A stretch of DNA of 64,000 nt from Mycoplasmopsis lipofaciens ATCC 35015 (GCF_000686585.1 NZ_KK365990.1:62001-126000); one strand, 5' to 3'. Positions 25,618 to 38,057 are shown, counted from the stretch's first letter. The notes: generated from the letters alone by a model not told the origin. Program-made: numbers and translations.

Positions 25618-26466
25618 ATGAATAAAAAGATAAAAAAACCTAAAATAATTTTTCTTGATTTAGATGGAACAACATTAGATTCTAAAAAACATGGAGAAAA
25701 ATGAGTCAGTGAAGAGAATATATTGAAAATTAAAGAATGTCAAAATCAAGGCATTGAAATCGTTGTATCTACAGGAAGAGGACCAAAAAAATTTACTTAT
25801 AAAATTTTAAAAGAATTAAATTGTGAAAAGAATTGAATTGGCTGAAATGGTTCAAAAATTTTTATTAACGATAGTGAATATTTTTCAGCTAATATAACAA
25901 GAGAAACAACTCAAAAATTGTTCGATTTAGCTAAAAAACAAAAAATAACTTTAATTTTAAACTCTGATTTTAAAAATCAAAGTTATTCACCTTCTAAATT
26001 TTTTAATTTAGCAATTAAATTTAAGAAGGGAAACTGTAAAAAATATTCTGAATTTAAAAATAATTTTGATTCTTTTAAAATTATTATGTGGTGTTTTAAC
26101 AAGAAAAAACTACATAGGTTTGCAAATGAAATCCAAAATTTATTTGCAGATGAATTAATGGTGAGTTCAGCTGGCTTTAATAATGATTTTTTAGAAATAA
26201 CTAGAAAATTTTGTACCAAAGGTGATGCTAATAAAAAATATGCTGAATTTCGTAATGTGGATTTAAAAGATTGTATTCATATTGGAGATTCGATGAATGA
26301 TGCTTCAGCGGTAGGAATTGTAGGTACAACCATTGCACTAGCGAATTCTGTAAAAAGTTTTAAAAAAATAGCAAATCTTGTTAGTCCATTTTCTTTTAAA
26401 AAGGGAGGCTTAGCAAAAACTTTAGATTATTATATTTTAAATTCAAAAGAGGAAATAAATGTTTAG
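25618..26466 (+). CDS. HAD superfamily Cof-type phosphatase
   Basis: 282 residues. Motif I is FLDLDGTTLD near the N-terminus, motif II STGRGP, and motif IV IHIGDSMNDASAV near residue 220: the complete Cof/IIB set. These enzymes hydrolyse sugar phosphates, FMN/PLP or other small phosphates; the substrate cannot be told. No ribosome binding site is present; TATAAT at 25603-25608 ends nine bases before the ATG. The last eight bases overlap the downstream ABC permease gene. Confidence 0.88.
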
Positions 26467-28270
26467 TTTTCTAAAATTACAATTAAAAATTTATTTTAGA
26501 CAATTTTCTACATATATTACACCAATTGTCATTTCTTGTTTTTATATAATAATTACTCTAGCAATTAATTCGTCTACCGAAAATAAATTACAAGCAGAAG
26601 CAGTTTTAAAATCTAGTTATTTTTCTAGCAATTTGGCTAGTTTATCACTTTTTATTTCCTTTATGACTTCGAGTTTTGTCGCTCAATCCATATTTTATAA
26701 ATATAGACTTGAGGGAGTAGAAATTGTTATGTTTTCTAAACCTATAAATAGATATCAAATATATTTTGCTAACTTATTAGCTTGTTTTATAGGTATTTTA
26801 TTTATGTTATCTATAACGTCAATAGGTTTTTTAATAAGTAAAGTTATGGTTCCTAATATTGGTTTAAAAACAATTGTTTATTCCACATTATCATTTATGT
26901 TAGCAAGTTTTTTATCTTCTTTATTAGTTTTATCTATTGGTGCTATAGTTCAAGCAGTTGTAGAGATGAAAGTTTATCAATTAATTGCTGGTGTTTTACC
27001 ATTTTTAATTATTTTGGTTTTAAATTTTATAAAATTTCCTGCTCAAAATAAAAATTTAAATTCGCTTGCTGCGGCACAAGCAAGAATTGTCGCTTTAGCG
27101 CCTAATAATAAAAATAATTCTAATAAACAAATTGACGAATTAGAGACTTCTATTGAAAAATCTAAAGATATATTAACATACAATAAAAGAATGACAGATA
27201 TATATCTAAATAGTGATAAGAAATCATTAATTGATGTGGTTAAAAACAATAATAAGAATTTATATAATTATTTATACTGATTGAATTATGATGAATATTA
27301 CAATGAAAATTTTGTTTTATATGACGATAATTTAAAAAAGGGAAATGAATTTGTAAATTTTGAACCAATTAGTACAGAAATTAACAATAATGAATTAAAT
27401 TTAAATCAATTTAACAAATATGGAATTAATTTAAATAATAATATTATTCTAAGATTTTCCGTTTTAGATAGTTCTAAAAACATTTTAACTACTAAATTTT
27501 TTGCTTTAGGTTTCGATCAATATGAGTTGTCTAACAATATAAAAAATAAAGGTTCTAAAACCATTGAAGATATACAAAGTGAATTAATATCTGGAACTCC
27601 AATACAAAATATAAAACGTCTATTTAACAATTTGCGCAAATTTAATAATAATTTTTTAAACCGTTTATTAGAAATTAGCGATACTTATAAATTAGATAAT
27701 TTTTATGATTCTTCTAAAAAAATTTTTACGACAATTAATAATCACAATATTTTTGATTCAAGTAATGTTGAAGGTTTGATTGCTTTCATTAAAAACGTGG
27801 TAGAGGATACTACTATAATTAAACCAATTATCGATAATTTGTTTGAGGGAAAAGATGCATTCTTCTTACCACCTAAAAAACCAACAACAATGAATCCAAT
27901 TGATCAAGTTAGATATGCTGAGGCATTAAAGAAGTATGAAGATGTTAAAAAAGAACTTATCCAAGGTTTAAAATATACTTCAGCGTTTTATTTGCTTGCA
28001 TTAGAATTTTCAAATAAAAAAATTAATATAAATATATTAGATTTACAAAAAATTAATTCATCAACAATTATTAATGGTTTTTCAAGTATTTCTGCATTAA
28101 GTTTATATGATAAAAGCATTTTTAAAATTATACCTTTAGAGGATAATTTAGTTGTATTTTCAAGAAAATCACCAATTACAAAAATATGAGCTATATCTGG
28201 TTCATTAATTGCAACATTTTTAATGTTTTCAATTGGTTTAGTTATATTTATAAGAAAGAATTTTAAGTAA
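26459..28270 (+). CDS. ABC transporter permease (ABC-2-like, partner of the next ATPase)
   Basis: 603 residues. The first 190 residues hold about six membrane spans, with a seventh near the C-terminus after a large extracytoplasmic or coiled region of about 370 residues rich in Asn and Lys. That layout recalls ABC-2-type permeases with a big loop. AGAGGA precedes the ATG. The ATP-binding gene starts two bases after its stop, so the two form a transporter, probably an exporter of lipid, peptide or toxic compound. Direction and cargo are unknown. Confidence 0.75.
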
Positions 28271-28271
28271 T

Positions 28272-29297
28272 ATGAAAATAATCAAAAAAATTCAAAATTA
28301 TTTTAGAGAAGTTAGACATTGTTATAAAACAATTAAAAACGCAAAAGTTAACTCAAAACAAAAAACATTTTTTTCTAAGGAAGATGCAATAGTTGTAGAC
28401 AATTTAAGCAAATTTTTTAAAATTAAATCAAATAAGATTAAGGTTGCTGTAGATAATATTTCTTTTGTAGTAAAAAAAGGTTCTTTTCATGGGTTTATTG
28501 GAGATAATGGTGCTGGTAAAACAACAACAATAAGAACTATGTTAGGTTTTTATAGTAAATATTACGGAAATATTTATATTAACGGAATAAATAGTAAAAA
28601 TAAAAAATGTAAAAACATTGTTGGTTATATTCCAGAAGTTGCCATTTTTCCCAAAAAATTGACAATTCGAGAATATCTAATGTCATTTGCTAAAATGTCT
28701 AATTTAAACAAAAATCAAGCAAAAAATAAAGTTGATTTTTTAATAAAAAAATTTGGTTTTAATAAAGAGGAATTCAATAAGAGTGCTGCTGATATGTCAT
28801 CTGGTCAGAAGAAAAAAGTTTTACTTATGCAAGCTTTATTGAATGATCCTCAGATTTTAATAATGGATGAACCGGCTGCAAATTTAGATCCTAGTGCAAG
28901 AGTAGAATTTTATGAGTCAATAAAAGAATTAAATAAAGAAGGTATTACAATACTTATTTCTAGTCATATTTTGTTAGAACTTGAAAAATATATTGATAGT
29001 TTTACAGTTCTTTCAAATGGCAAAGTTTTAGATTCAGGTTTAATTTCAGAAAAATTATTAAACAATAAATATAATGTAAAAATTAAAACTAAAAATAATA
29101 ACAAATTATTAAAAATATTAAGTGATTTAAAAATTAAACATATGTTAAACGACAATTACGTTGATTGTAAATTAACTAAGAATTCAAAAAATTTTCTTCT
29201 AAAAGAAATTTTGAAGAATAAATTAGAAATAATTGAATTCAAGGAAAATAAATTAAGTCTTAACGAATTATATTTTAAGGCCCCTAATAATAATTAA
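28272..29297 (+). CDS. ABC transporter ATP-binding protein
   Basis: 341 residues. Walker A is GDNGAGKTTTIR (about residues 77-88), the signature is MSSGQKKKVL, Walker B ILIMDEPAANLD, and the switch histidine is in ISSHILLELE. Residues 1-40 are an extra basic N-terminus, and about 60 residues after the nucleotide-binding domain resemble the C-terminal extension of ABC-2 drug or lantibiotic exporter ATPases. It pairs with the preceding permease. Confidence 0.9.
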   Translation: MKIIKKIQNYFREVRHCYKTIKNAKVNSKQKTFFSKEDAIVVDNLSKFFKIKSNKIKVAVDNISFVVKKGSFHGFIGDNGAGKTTTIRTMLGFYSKYYGNIYINGINSKNKKCKNIVGYIPEVAIFPKKLTIREYLMSFAKMSNLNKNQAKNKVDFLIKKFGFNKEEFNKSAADMSSGQKKKVLLMQALLNDPQILIMDEPAANLDPSARVEFYESIKELNKEGITILISSHILLELEKYIDSFTVLSNGKVLDSGLISEKLLNNKYNVKIKTKNNNKLLKILSDLKIKHMLNDNYVDCKLTKNSKNFLLKEILKNKLEIIEFKENKLSLNELYFKAPNNN

Positions 29298-29329
29298 ATT
29301 TTTGAGTTAAAAGTAAGTATAATAAAAAA

Positions 29330-29938
29330 ATGGAAAATAATAAAGTATCAAAAATAAAAAATGAGTCCTTTTGAAAAGTTGTAGGATTTATTTTATTAAT
29401 TACCTTTATTGGTTTTGGTGGCGGCAATGCATTAATGCCTATTGTTAGAAAATATTCAGTTGAAAAATATAAATGACTTTCAGAAGAAGAATTTGAAGAA
29501 AATGTTGTGATAACTAATATGTTGCCTGGTCCAAGTATTATTGAAGCAGTCAGTTATATATCTATTAAATTATTGGGTCCTAGAAAAGCTCTTTTGGCAA
29601 TTTTGATAGGCGCGTTACCGCATACATTAGTAGCTTTTGTATTAATCTATTTTTCTAAATATATTCCTTTGAAATATTTATATGCTATCGAAGTTGGTGT
29701 CTTGGTAGCTGTGATAGGAGCTTTAATTGGTTTTTCAATTCAATATTTTCGTAAAAATCAAATTAAAACAAATTTATGAGTTACATTGTTTTTAATTACT
29801 TTTTTATTTTGCTTATTTGTTCCTTCTCCTTATAACATTCCCGTTGCAATTATGTTTTTAATAATTTTAACTTTTACTAGTATTTACATAGTTAAAAAAA
29901 GATACAATAAAAAATTTACAAAAAAAGGAGATGAATAA
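29330..29938 (+). CDS. Chromate transporter family protein, half-size (first)
   Basis: 202 residues with about five or six membrane spans. The N-terminal motif TFIGFGGGNALMPIVRK and LPGPSIIEAVSYI are the conserved ChrA features (FGGG, PGP). Short ChrA proteins come in adjacent pairs that form a heterodimer. Chromate is unlikely to be the natural cargo in a mollicute. It is leaderless: TATAAT (29318-29323) ends six bases before the ATG. It overlaps its partner by one base (TAATG). Confidence 0.87.
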
Positions 29939-30594
29939 TGTTGGCTCTTCTTGTTTCTTGTTTATTTTTAATAATTATTAGTTTGTCTGTTTTTGGTGGT
30001 GGGCAAGTATTTATGCCTATTTTTAAATGATTATGGATATCTCTAAGTTCTTGATTTGATCTAAATATTTCGGAAATCACTATAAACAATATTTTTGCAA
30101 TTGGTAATGCCACACCAGGAATTCTTTCACCTAAATTTGCACTTATAACTGGTTATTTAACAGCAAATGGTGAATGATGAGGATTTGTGGCAATGCTATT
30201 AACATATTCAATTTTTATATTTCCAGCCTTTTTAATGATGTATTTAGCATTAAGATATACAAGAAAAATCAATAATAGCAATTTTTTTACAAAATTAATA
30301 AAAATTATGAATCCTGTAATTGTGGGGATTATTGTTGCTTTGATTATTCAATTATTTTTAGCTATTATTTTTCCTTTTTTAAAATTTAATAAATCCTTAA
30401 GTGAATACTGAACTATTAATCAGAATACACTTAAAAATCTTTTTTATAGTGATTGACGGAAAATAGTTCTATATATTTATGTTCCTACAGGAATAATTAT
30501 TTCATCCATTTTGTATTTTAAAAAAATACCTATTGTTTATTTAATAATTGGTAATATTGTTTTAAGTTTATTATTATTTCAACCTTGATTATAG
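29938..30594 (+). CDS. Chromate transporter family protein, half-size (second)
   Basis: 218 residues, six predicted spans. SLSVFGGGQVFMPIFK and GNATPGILSPKFALITGY are the second-half ChrA motifs (FGGG and TPG). The ATG overlaps the stop of the first half as TAATG and GGAG lies just upstream inside it, so translation is coupled and equimolar. The two together equal one full-length ChrA. AT-rich sequence follows, with the promoter of the helicase gene. Confidence 0.87.
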
Positions 30595-30710
30595 TTGTTG
30601 AATATAACTTTTATTTTTTTTATTTTTATATAATGATACTAATTAATATAATATAAGAATTAACATATATATTGATATATGTATATTCATAATAGAGATC
30701 AAGGAGTAAT

Positions 30711-33700
30711 ATGAAACAAATTTTTGCTTTAGATAAAAATGAAATTGAAAAAGTTGATATCAAAAAAATAATAGATTCAAAATATAAAAGATTAGTTAAT
30801 AATTTATTGGATATAAAAAGTAGAGGAGATAATGCGACTTTTTATAAAACATCAAATATTTGTTGTGATTTAAGAAAAATAATAAATTTAAAAAAGAATA
30901 AAGAAATATTTACAGATGTAAAATTTGAAATTCCAATTAAAAAATCGTACGAAACGAGTAGTTTAAATGCTTTAAAAAATATTAATAGTGTTGATGGCTT
31001 TATTGAGTGAGCCAAAGAAAACAATACATCAATAACTGCTAAAATGAGTGAAAATCTTGCTAAAGATAATGAAAAATGATTAAATATTTATAAAAGAAAA
31101 ATATTAAATAACAATAAAGACTTTATAAAAACTTGAAAAACAAATAGTAAGATAATTGAAGAAATATATTCACAAACAAATATTTGACCTCTTTATATTG
31201 GTACTTATTTTTTAAAATATAGAAAAGATGATGTTTACTTTTATGCACCATATATTTTAAAAGCAGTGAAAATAGTTGTAAATCATAATTCAGTATATTT
31301 AGAAACATTGGACGAAAATATTATAGTTAATGAAAAAATTCAATATTTAATTGATCAACATAGTTCTTATAAATTGCCAATTTTGGTAGATGGAGAAAAT
31401 GTAACTATTCAGCAAGCCGTTGAACAATTGAATTTACAAACAAAAGAAATTCTTAATAATGAATCTAGTGATTTTGTTTATGATCCATTTCAAGAATTGA
31501 CTAAAAAGAATTTTGAAAACACTTCACAATTAGAGTTGCTGCCAGGTACTGTTTTGGTGCAAGCTAATTTTGGTGGAACTAAACTTCGTGAAACAATGAT
31601 TAAATTAATTGCAAATGACAAGATGGAATCATTAATTAATATCGACGATTTACATAATTATGAAAAAGATGCTTATGAGAAAACAATAGATGGTTACACA
31701 ATTGCAAGAGCAACACCATCAGATTTTAGTCAAGAAAAAGCTATAATTGGTACCCTTTCTAATTCATCAATTATTATTGGTCCACCAGGAACAGGTAAAA
31801 GCCAAACTATTGCAAATATTTTGATAAATATTGCTAAAAATAATAAAAAAGCATTATTTATTTCACAAAAAAAAGTAGCTTTAGACGTAGTTTTAAAACG
31901 TCTTGGAAAATATCAAAATATGTTATTTCAATTTTCAGAAGGAAATAAAATTAACAAAACTGAAAAAGAATATTTTTATAAGCCAGTTATTGAATATTTT
32001 ACTGAAATTAATAATGTTTTTAAATTGAACAAATTAGAAAAATTTAATTCAACATTCTTTAGTAAGGATGAATTTAGCTATTTTAATGCAAAAAACGAAA
32101 TAGGTGAAATTTTTAATAAAGATTTAATTGCCTATACAAATATTAAAAATGCTGGTAATTTAGATGCTAATATTAACCATATTATTAATTTTTATCAATT
32201 ATTTAATAAGTTTTATAGTAAAAATGACTTCTTAAGAATTTATAAATATTTTGATAAAATGTCAAAAAGTAATCTTGCAAAAAGATTGGAACATATTTAT
32301 AAAGAACGTTTAAATGATTCACCTTATTCAATGTCATTTTCACAAAGTTATAAACTAGCAAAACAATTAATGAAATATCATAAAAAATATTTATCAATTT
32401 ATGCAATTGAGGATTTAGTTCAATTATCTAATTTTATTCGTTTAAATTCATTTATTCAATTTGACAAAAAAGAAAAAGAATACAATAGATTTCTAGATAG
32501 AAGAAATTTAGATAATACAACCCCTGAATTATTAGAAGCTATATATCAAAACAATGCATATTCAAGTAAATTAAAATTAGATAACTATAGATCGAAAAGT
32601 GAATCACATAGACAAAAACTAAATGAATTTTTTGGAAGATTAGAAAGAAGGGTTACCCCACCTTATATTATCACCTCTTTGTTTGATGACATTATAAAAA
32701 GTGTCTATAATATTTTTGTTGGTACTCCTGAAATTTTAGGTAATTTTATTGATTTTGATAATGATCATTTTGATTATGTAATTTTTGATGAAGCGAGCCA
32801 AATTTTTATTGAAAAAGCAATTCCTTTTATTTCCATTTCAGACAAAGTAGTTGTTGCTGGTGATGATCAACAAATGCAGCCATCTAATTGATTTAGTACT
32901 AGAGATAATAATGAAGATGAATTTACAGAAGAAGAAATTACTTCTTTATTAGATTGAGCAATACATAATCATTTGCCGAAATATTTATTAGAAATGAATT
33001 ATCGTTCAAATTCTAGTGAATTAGTATTATTTTCAAGCAAGGAATTTTATCAATCAGGTCTTAAAGGTTTAGATAGCTATGTTAAAAAAGGAAAAACAAG
33101 TGTTGATGTTATAGATGTTAATGGTGAATGAATTGATAATAAAAATGAGGCAGAATGTGCAAAACTTATAAACGTTTGTGAAAAAAATCTTAAAAAATAC
33201 AATTCAATTATTTTATTGGCATTTAATAGAAAACAACAAGATTTTATTAGAGAACAAATTTCACTTATTTCTCCTAAAATTTTTGAGGCATTAGAAGATA
33301 AAGTAATTTTAAGGAATATTGAAAATATTCAAGGTGATGAAGCTGAATTAGTTATTGCATCAGTAGGTTATACTTCTGCTACAGCCTTACATTCAACATA
33401 TATTGGTTCAAAAAAAGGTAGAAATGCATTAAACGTTGCTATAACAAGAGCAAAAGATAAAATGATTGTTATTAAAAGTATTTATGCAACTGACATTGAT
33501 GCCAAAAATGATAATTTACTAACTTTTAAAAGATGATTAACGTATATTCAAATGAGTGTAGATAAACAAAAATCATATACAAAAAATGTTATTAATAGTT
33601 ACAATGAAAATAAAAATGCAAATTCTCAATTTGTTTACGATTTAACTAGTTGAATTAATGAGCAAAATTTTGGAAAAGAAATTAAAATTCAATTAGACTA

Positions 33701-33938
33701 TTGTATAGGTTCATATAACATTGATATGGCATTATTAGATAATAAAAATAATTTTATTGTTGGTTTATCATTAGATACAACCGCTGATAGATTTGAGATT
33801 CAGGACTTAATCGATCATAGAATCAAAAACGATTTCATGACAGTTAAGGGTTATCCAATTTATAGAGTATCAAGTTTTAGATTTAATGAACACAAGGCTT
33901 CACTCACGAAATTTATTCAAACTCTTATCAATAAATAA
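30711..33938 (+). CDS. Large SF1 helicase (DUF4011-type) with degenerate C-terminal nuclease domain
   Basis: 1075 residues in one frame. The middle carries IIGPPGTGKSQTIANI (Walker A, about residue 355), VIFDEASQIF (Walker B, about 694) and VVAGDDQQMQPS (motif III). NVAITRAKDKMIVI near residue 913 is SF1 motif VI. An insertion of about 250 residues separates motifs Ia and II. The last 100 residues resemble the REase_MTES_1575/Vsr-like fold (YNIDMALLDNKNNFIVGLSLD...GYPIYRVSSF), but the usual acidic E-x-D-G triad reads SLDT, so cleavage is doubtful. AAGGAG precedes the ATG and TATAAT-like boxes lie at about 30647. Homologues occur in defence or repair contexts; the role here is unknown. Confidence 0.8.
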
Positions 33939-33956
33939 AATTTTCAAATTTTAAAT

Positions 33957-33991
33957 AAAAAAAGTTTACGAAATTTAACGTAGACTTTTTT
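33957..33991. terminator. Bidirectional terminator, helicase and metallopeptidase genes
   Basis: The arms AAAAAAAGTTTACG and CGTAGACTTTTTT (one G-U pair) flank an eight-base loop. It lies between the convergent stops at 33938 and 34015. Confidence 0.8.
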
Positions 33992-34014
33992 ATATTTTGT
34001 TTTTATATAGTTTA

Positions 34015-34749
34015 TTAATTCGCTTTTAGTAAAACCTTAATATTATTTAAAGCATTTTGAAATTTGGAAAAATTTCTATAATAATAATCGCCTTGTTCAT
34101 AAAATAGTTTTGTATGTTTTTTATAAATATGGTGCAACAATTCATGGGTAATTACGCTATTTATTAATTCTTTTTCTAATGCAATTAATTTTACGTTATA
34201 TCTAATTCACATTGATTTATTTTTAGAAAATTTATGCTCGCCTCAATAATTTAAAACATTAACAATTTTTATATTACTTGTATTTTGAACATTCATTTGG
34301 TTAGACATTTTGGTTTGAAAATTTCTAATGTAATTTTCTAATATTCTTGATAAAACATTTAAAAAAATTTTTTTTCTTAATTTTTCATCATTTTGGTATT
34401 TTATACTACATGAGATTATTAATTCATTTTCATCTTCTGAAAAATAAAATTGATTTATGTTTCTATATAAATAATTTCATTTTAATCATACTTTTTTTCC
34501 AAAAATACTTATTCAATGATTTTCTGGTTTAAATGATAAAATAATAATATTTTTGTTCAATTGCTTTTTTAATAATTTGTCTAAATCATATTTTTCATAT
34601 TCTTCCATCGAAATGTGATTACAATGTTTAATAATAAAATGGTCTCCATTGTATTCAATTTTAATATTTTTAGAAGAATTAATATCTGTATAGACTTCAT
34701 ATACTTTATTATCCAAATAGTAATTTTTAAGGAATTTTTTATTTGTCAT
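34015..34749 (-). CDS. YgjP-like (DUF45) metallopeptidase
   Basis: 244 residues. The C-terminal HELLHHIYKKHTKLFYE contains the zinc motif HExxH and a third His before a conserved FY, as in YgjP/WLM-type metal-dependent hydrolases. The N-terminal part is beta-rich. It overlaps the end of the upstream NERD gene by 11 bases. The substrate is unknown. Confidence 0.75.
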
Positions 34750-35428
34750 TGATATCCTTTTTTATTATTTTTCCGAAACGTTTAATATCTTTATATGAAG
34801 ATGTTCTAGATGCATTTGTAATGTCTATTATTGCTCTAACTATTTCATTAGATATAGGAAGGTCATCTTTCATGTCCTCATCAATTTCTTTTAAGGTTTG
34901 TTCAATATTGTCTTCATTGACAACAACCGATCAAGATTCTAGAGCTTCCAATTCTTGTGAGGTTTGTGAAGGTAGAATAACTAATGAAAAAATAGGAAAA
35001 CTCATTCTACACATTTTGTAAAAATGTTGTATATGTTTAAAATTTTGAATTAGCGGATTTCTAAATTTTTTTCTTTTTTTGTTATTTATAAGAGTGATTT
35101 CTGTATCGAGAGCATTTCCTTTCAATGTTCCAATATAATATTTGGTTTCAATAATAAAAATAGCTTTTTCACTAATTAAAATACCGTCAATTTCGAATCA
35201 TTGAGTTTCAGAGTACTTAAATAACCCGCCATTTAAATATTTATAGTTATTTGTCTTAACTATATTTAACATTTTATTTTTAATTTTATTTTCAAATTTG
35301 AATCCAATACTATTTTTATTTTTTTCCTTTTTTACCTTTAAAATTGTATAAGCAAACAAAAAAGTCAATATTGTAAATGTAAATATTGTGCCTATGCTTA
35401 TTCCTATTGCCATTTCTTTTGTAATCAT
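34739..35428 (-). CDS. Membrane-anchored NERD-domain protein
   Basis: 229 residues. An N-terminal membrane span (about 7-30) is followed by a NERD domain, the nuclease-related fold: NSIGFKFENKIKN, then FEIDGILISEKAIFIIETKYYIG with the E-I-D and E-T-K residues of the PD-(D/E)XK-like core. Such proteins sit at the membrane and are sometimes linked to DNA processing or defence. It is leaderless: TATAAT at 35437-35442 ends eight bases before the ATG. The downstream metallopeptidase overlaps it by 11 bases. Confidence 0.78.
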
Positions 35429-35488
35429 ATTTATTAATTATATGATTTTTGTATAATTTTAATATGAAATTAATAAAGGAGTAAAAAT

Positions 35489-36097
35489 ATGAAATACAAA
35501 CCACTAAAAGTATTATGCTTAAATACTTCTGTAAATCAAAAATCTTTGACAGACTATATCAGCATGGAACTTATTAAAAAAATAAATGATAAAAATAAAA
35601 ATAACGAAATTACTTTCTTAGATTTAAACAATTCTCCATTTGCTGAAAATCAATTAACAAGTTTAAATAGAGATGAATTTTTTGTCAATGTAGAATCTGA
35701 CATATGAATTGATAAATTAAAAAATATTGATTTATTAGTTTTAAATGCACCTATGTATAATTTTAGTTATTCATCAACATTAAAAAGTTTTATTGATTCT
35801 ATATGTGTTGCTAATAAAACTTTTACATACAAATATTCTGGCAAAGGACAATCGAAAGGCTTTTTAGAAAATCTTAACGTAATTATTATTGGTTCACAAG
35901 GAGCACCTAAAGGATGGTATCCATTTGGAGACCATATTAAATTACTAGAAGGTACATTTAATTTTTTAGGTGCTAAAAATATTCAATCACTTCTAATAGA
36001 TGGAACAAAATATGAATCAGATAAATTTTCTAATTTTGAAGATGTTTCCAAAAAATATGAAATAGAGCTTGAAAAAATAATTGAATTATTATATTAA
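35489..36097 (+). CDS. FMN-dependent NADH-azoreductase-like flavodoxin-fold reductase
   Basis: 202 residues. VLCLNTSVNQKSLTDYIS is the phosphate-binding loop of the AzoR/NQO family, LVLNAPMYNFSYSSTLKSF is the FMN-binding PMYNF motif, and IIIGSQGAPKGW is the second flavin loop. It reduces quinones or azo compounds with NAD(P)H. AAGGAG precedes the ATG. The gene is monocistronic with a strong terminator. Confidence 0.88.
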
Positions 36098-36139
36098 AAT
36101 AACCAAAAAGTCTTTAAAAAAGGCAATTTGGTTATTTTT
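36096..36139. terminator. Bidirectional terminator after the azoreductase-like gene
   Basis: The arms AAAATAACCAAA and TTTGGTTATTTTT flank a 19-base loop with a small internal helix. The stop of the convergent gene (36138) lies at its edge. Confidence 0.75.
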
Positions 36140-36650
36140 AATTATAAGAAGTTGTAAGTAAAAAGGGACATGATTTAAATATTTTTCTTAATTTAATATT
36201 AAAATTTTGTCTTTTTTTAAATTCATCTAAAAAAGAACTAAAATAATTTCTTTTTGTTATATCAACTTCATAAATTATTTCTTCTTTGTATGGATTATAA
36301 ACGCTAAATTGTTTGGAACCTAACCTTAACATGTAATATTTATTTATGGCTAATCAATAATATGATCAAAAATTTCTTAACATTTTTTCATCATCGCTTG
36401 TTATTTTAGAAAAAATACTTATTATTTTATTTACAAAATCATCCATATTTTTATTTTTATCATCTATTAAATAGTTATTTATTAAATTTAAAAAATCAGT
36501 GTTAATTTTAAAATTAAATATCTGAATAATTTTTTCGATGGAAAACTTTGTTTGTCTAAAACAAAAAACTTTTTTGTAGTTTTTATACAAGCCATTATTT
36601 TTTAAATAATTTTTAGAATATTTAATTAATTGTTTTTTTGTCATGGTCAT
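36138..36650 (-). CDS. Hypothetical protein downstream of nusB
   Basis: 170 residues with TGA-Trp codons. I do not recognise a domain; the size, composition and aromatic-rich middle (WSYYWLAINKYYMLRL) recall a conserved mollicute family (MG284/MPN403-like), but I cannot verify that. The start ATG lies within the last 29 bases of nusB, so translation is coupled; a second in-frame ATG two codons later is also possible. No signal peptide or membrane span is present. The terminator at 36096-36139 ends the unit. Confidence 0.65.
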
Positions 36651-37071
36651 TATTTTTTTCTTCTCTTAATTTTGCTTCTTGCACTACTAAATATTTATAA
36701 ATATTTTGTAAAATAGCATTGATTCATTTATAGTAATTTTTTTCATCCTCGAAGTAATATTTGGTTATTTCTACCGCTTCATTTATAACAATTCTAGGTT
36801 CAATTAAAAATAGTTCATGTACAGCGTAAATTAAAATAGCTCTTAATAATGGAGAAATTCTTTCCCATTTTCAATCAGCATTTAAAAAGGAACTTATTAT
36901 TTTTTTATAAAATGAATAGTTCTTTTTGAGTTTTTCTATTTCTAAAAATTGTTCATTTGTGAGATCTTGATTTTCTTGAAACACTTCATTTATATTTATT
37001 TCTTTATCAAATAATTCATATTTATAAATAACACCAATATTTCCAAGTCTAAATTTTCTTCTTGATAACAT
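36622..37071 (-). CDS. nusB: Transcription antitermination factor NusB
   Basis: 149 residues. The N-terminal arginine-rich helix start MLSRRKFRLGNIGVIYKYELF and C-terminal SPLLRAILIYAVHELFL...PRIVINEAVEITKYY are the NusB fold signatures; the last, VINEAVEIAK, is the most conserved. NusB with NusE binds boxA RNA during rRNA transcription. The frame is open further upstream (to 37155), but MLSRRK fits the family start. It overlaps the next gene by 29 bases. Confidence 0.88.
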
Positions 37072-37112
37072 AATATGAATTTTATAACAAAAATAATTAT
37101 TTTTTATTAATA

Positions 37113-37139
37113 TAAAAAAAATCTCATTAATATGAGATT
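37113..37139 (-). terminator. Terminator of the ECF S-component gene
   Basis: AATCTCAT, four-base loop, ATGAGATT (37120-37139), followed by a T run on the minus strand. The stop codon at 37127-37129 lies inside the hairpin. Confidence 0.75.
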
Positions 37140-38029
37140 GAATTATTTGAATCAATATATTTTTCTTTTAAAAAATGGGTGATGTTAAATATAGGGGTTA
37201 AAATAAGAGTATATACCGGAATTGTAATTACACTTTTAATAATAATAGGTATAGTTATCAAAACATAATCAGTGCCTAATGTTTTAAATTTAGTTGTTCC
37301 TTTAGTCTTATTGAAATGATTATATCAAGAAATGTAAGCAATTGGTCCTAATGTTCATCTATAAATAATAACAATAAAAATAATTAAACTAAATACTAGT
37401 AAATAATTCATTATTTTTTCTTTTTTAGTAACTTTATAAGAAATATAAAGAGTAATAAAAGCCAAAATTATTAAGGAAGCAAAAGCGATAATCATTCACA
37501 ATAAAAACGATTTAGGCAAGGTTTTTGATTTAGAAATATTAAAAGTTCCATCTTCATTTACATGCATAAAATAAGTAACTAAAATAATAATTAAGGATGA
37601 TAATAAAATTGCTATTGAAAAAATCAATCTAAAACTTTTTACGTTTTTAAAAATGAAAAAATAAATAGAACTTGTAATTGCAATTAACGGAGGTATTATT
37701 GCATATAATCAAAATCACGTTCCAATATAACCTGTAATTAATAAAACAAGCGTATCTCCTAGAATTGCAAAAAACGAACCTTTAAATGGTCCAAATATTA
37801 AGCCATAAAAAATGTAAAAGACAAATTCGATTTCCAAAGGAACTATTTTAAGAATTGTTAATTTTGCAATTATCATAAGAATGATTTGCATTCCTAACAG
37901 AATTCCCCCAAGTGAAATATCAAAAATTTTTACTTTAATAGAATTTTTAAAGTATTTTTTAATTTTCTGATTAAAAGGTTCGGTTTCGTTTTCATTTTTT
38001 GTTTCTTTGTCTGTATCTAAAATTTTCAT
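37127..38029 (-). CDS. ECF transporter S component (substrate-specific vitamin-uptake subunit)
   Basis: 300 residues. A hydrophilic N-terminus of about 35 residues is followed by about six to eight spans. FDISLGGILLGMQIILMI, FVFYIFYGLIFGPFKGSFFAILGD and the G-x-x-x-G helices match the S-component fold of the RibU/FolT-like group, in which the first helices bind the A1/A2/T module. The ligand (folate, riboflavin, queuosine precursor or other) cannot be told. A TATAAT box lies about 12 bases upstream of the ATG with no clear ribosome binding site. It is divergent from the phosphohexomutase gene. Confidence 0.8.
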
Positions 38030-38057
38030 TAACTAATTATATAATTTATTAATCAAA

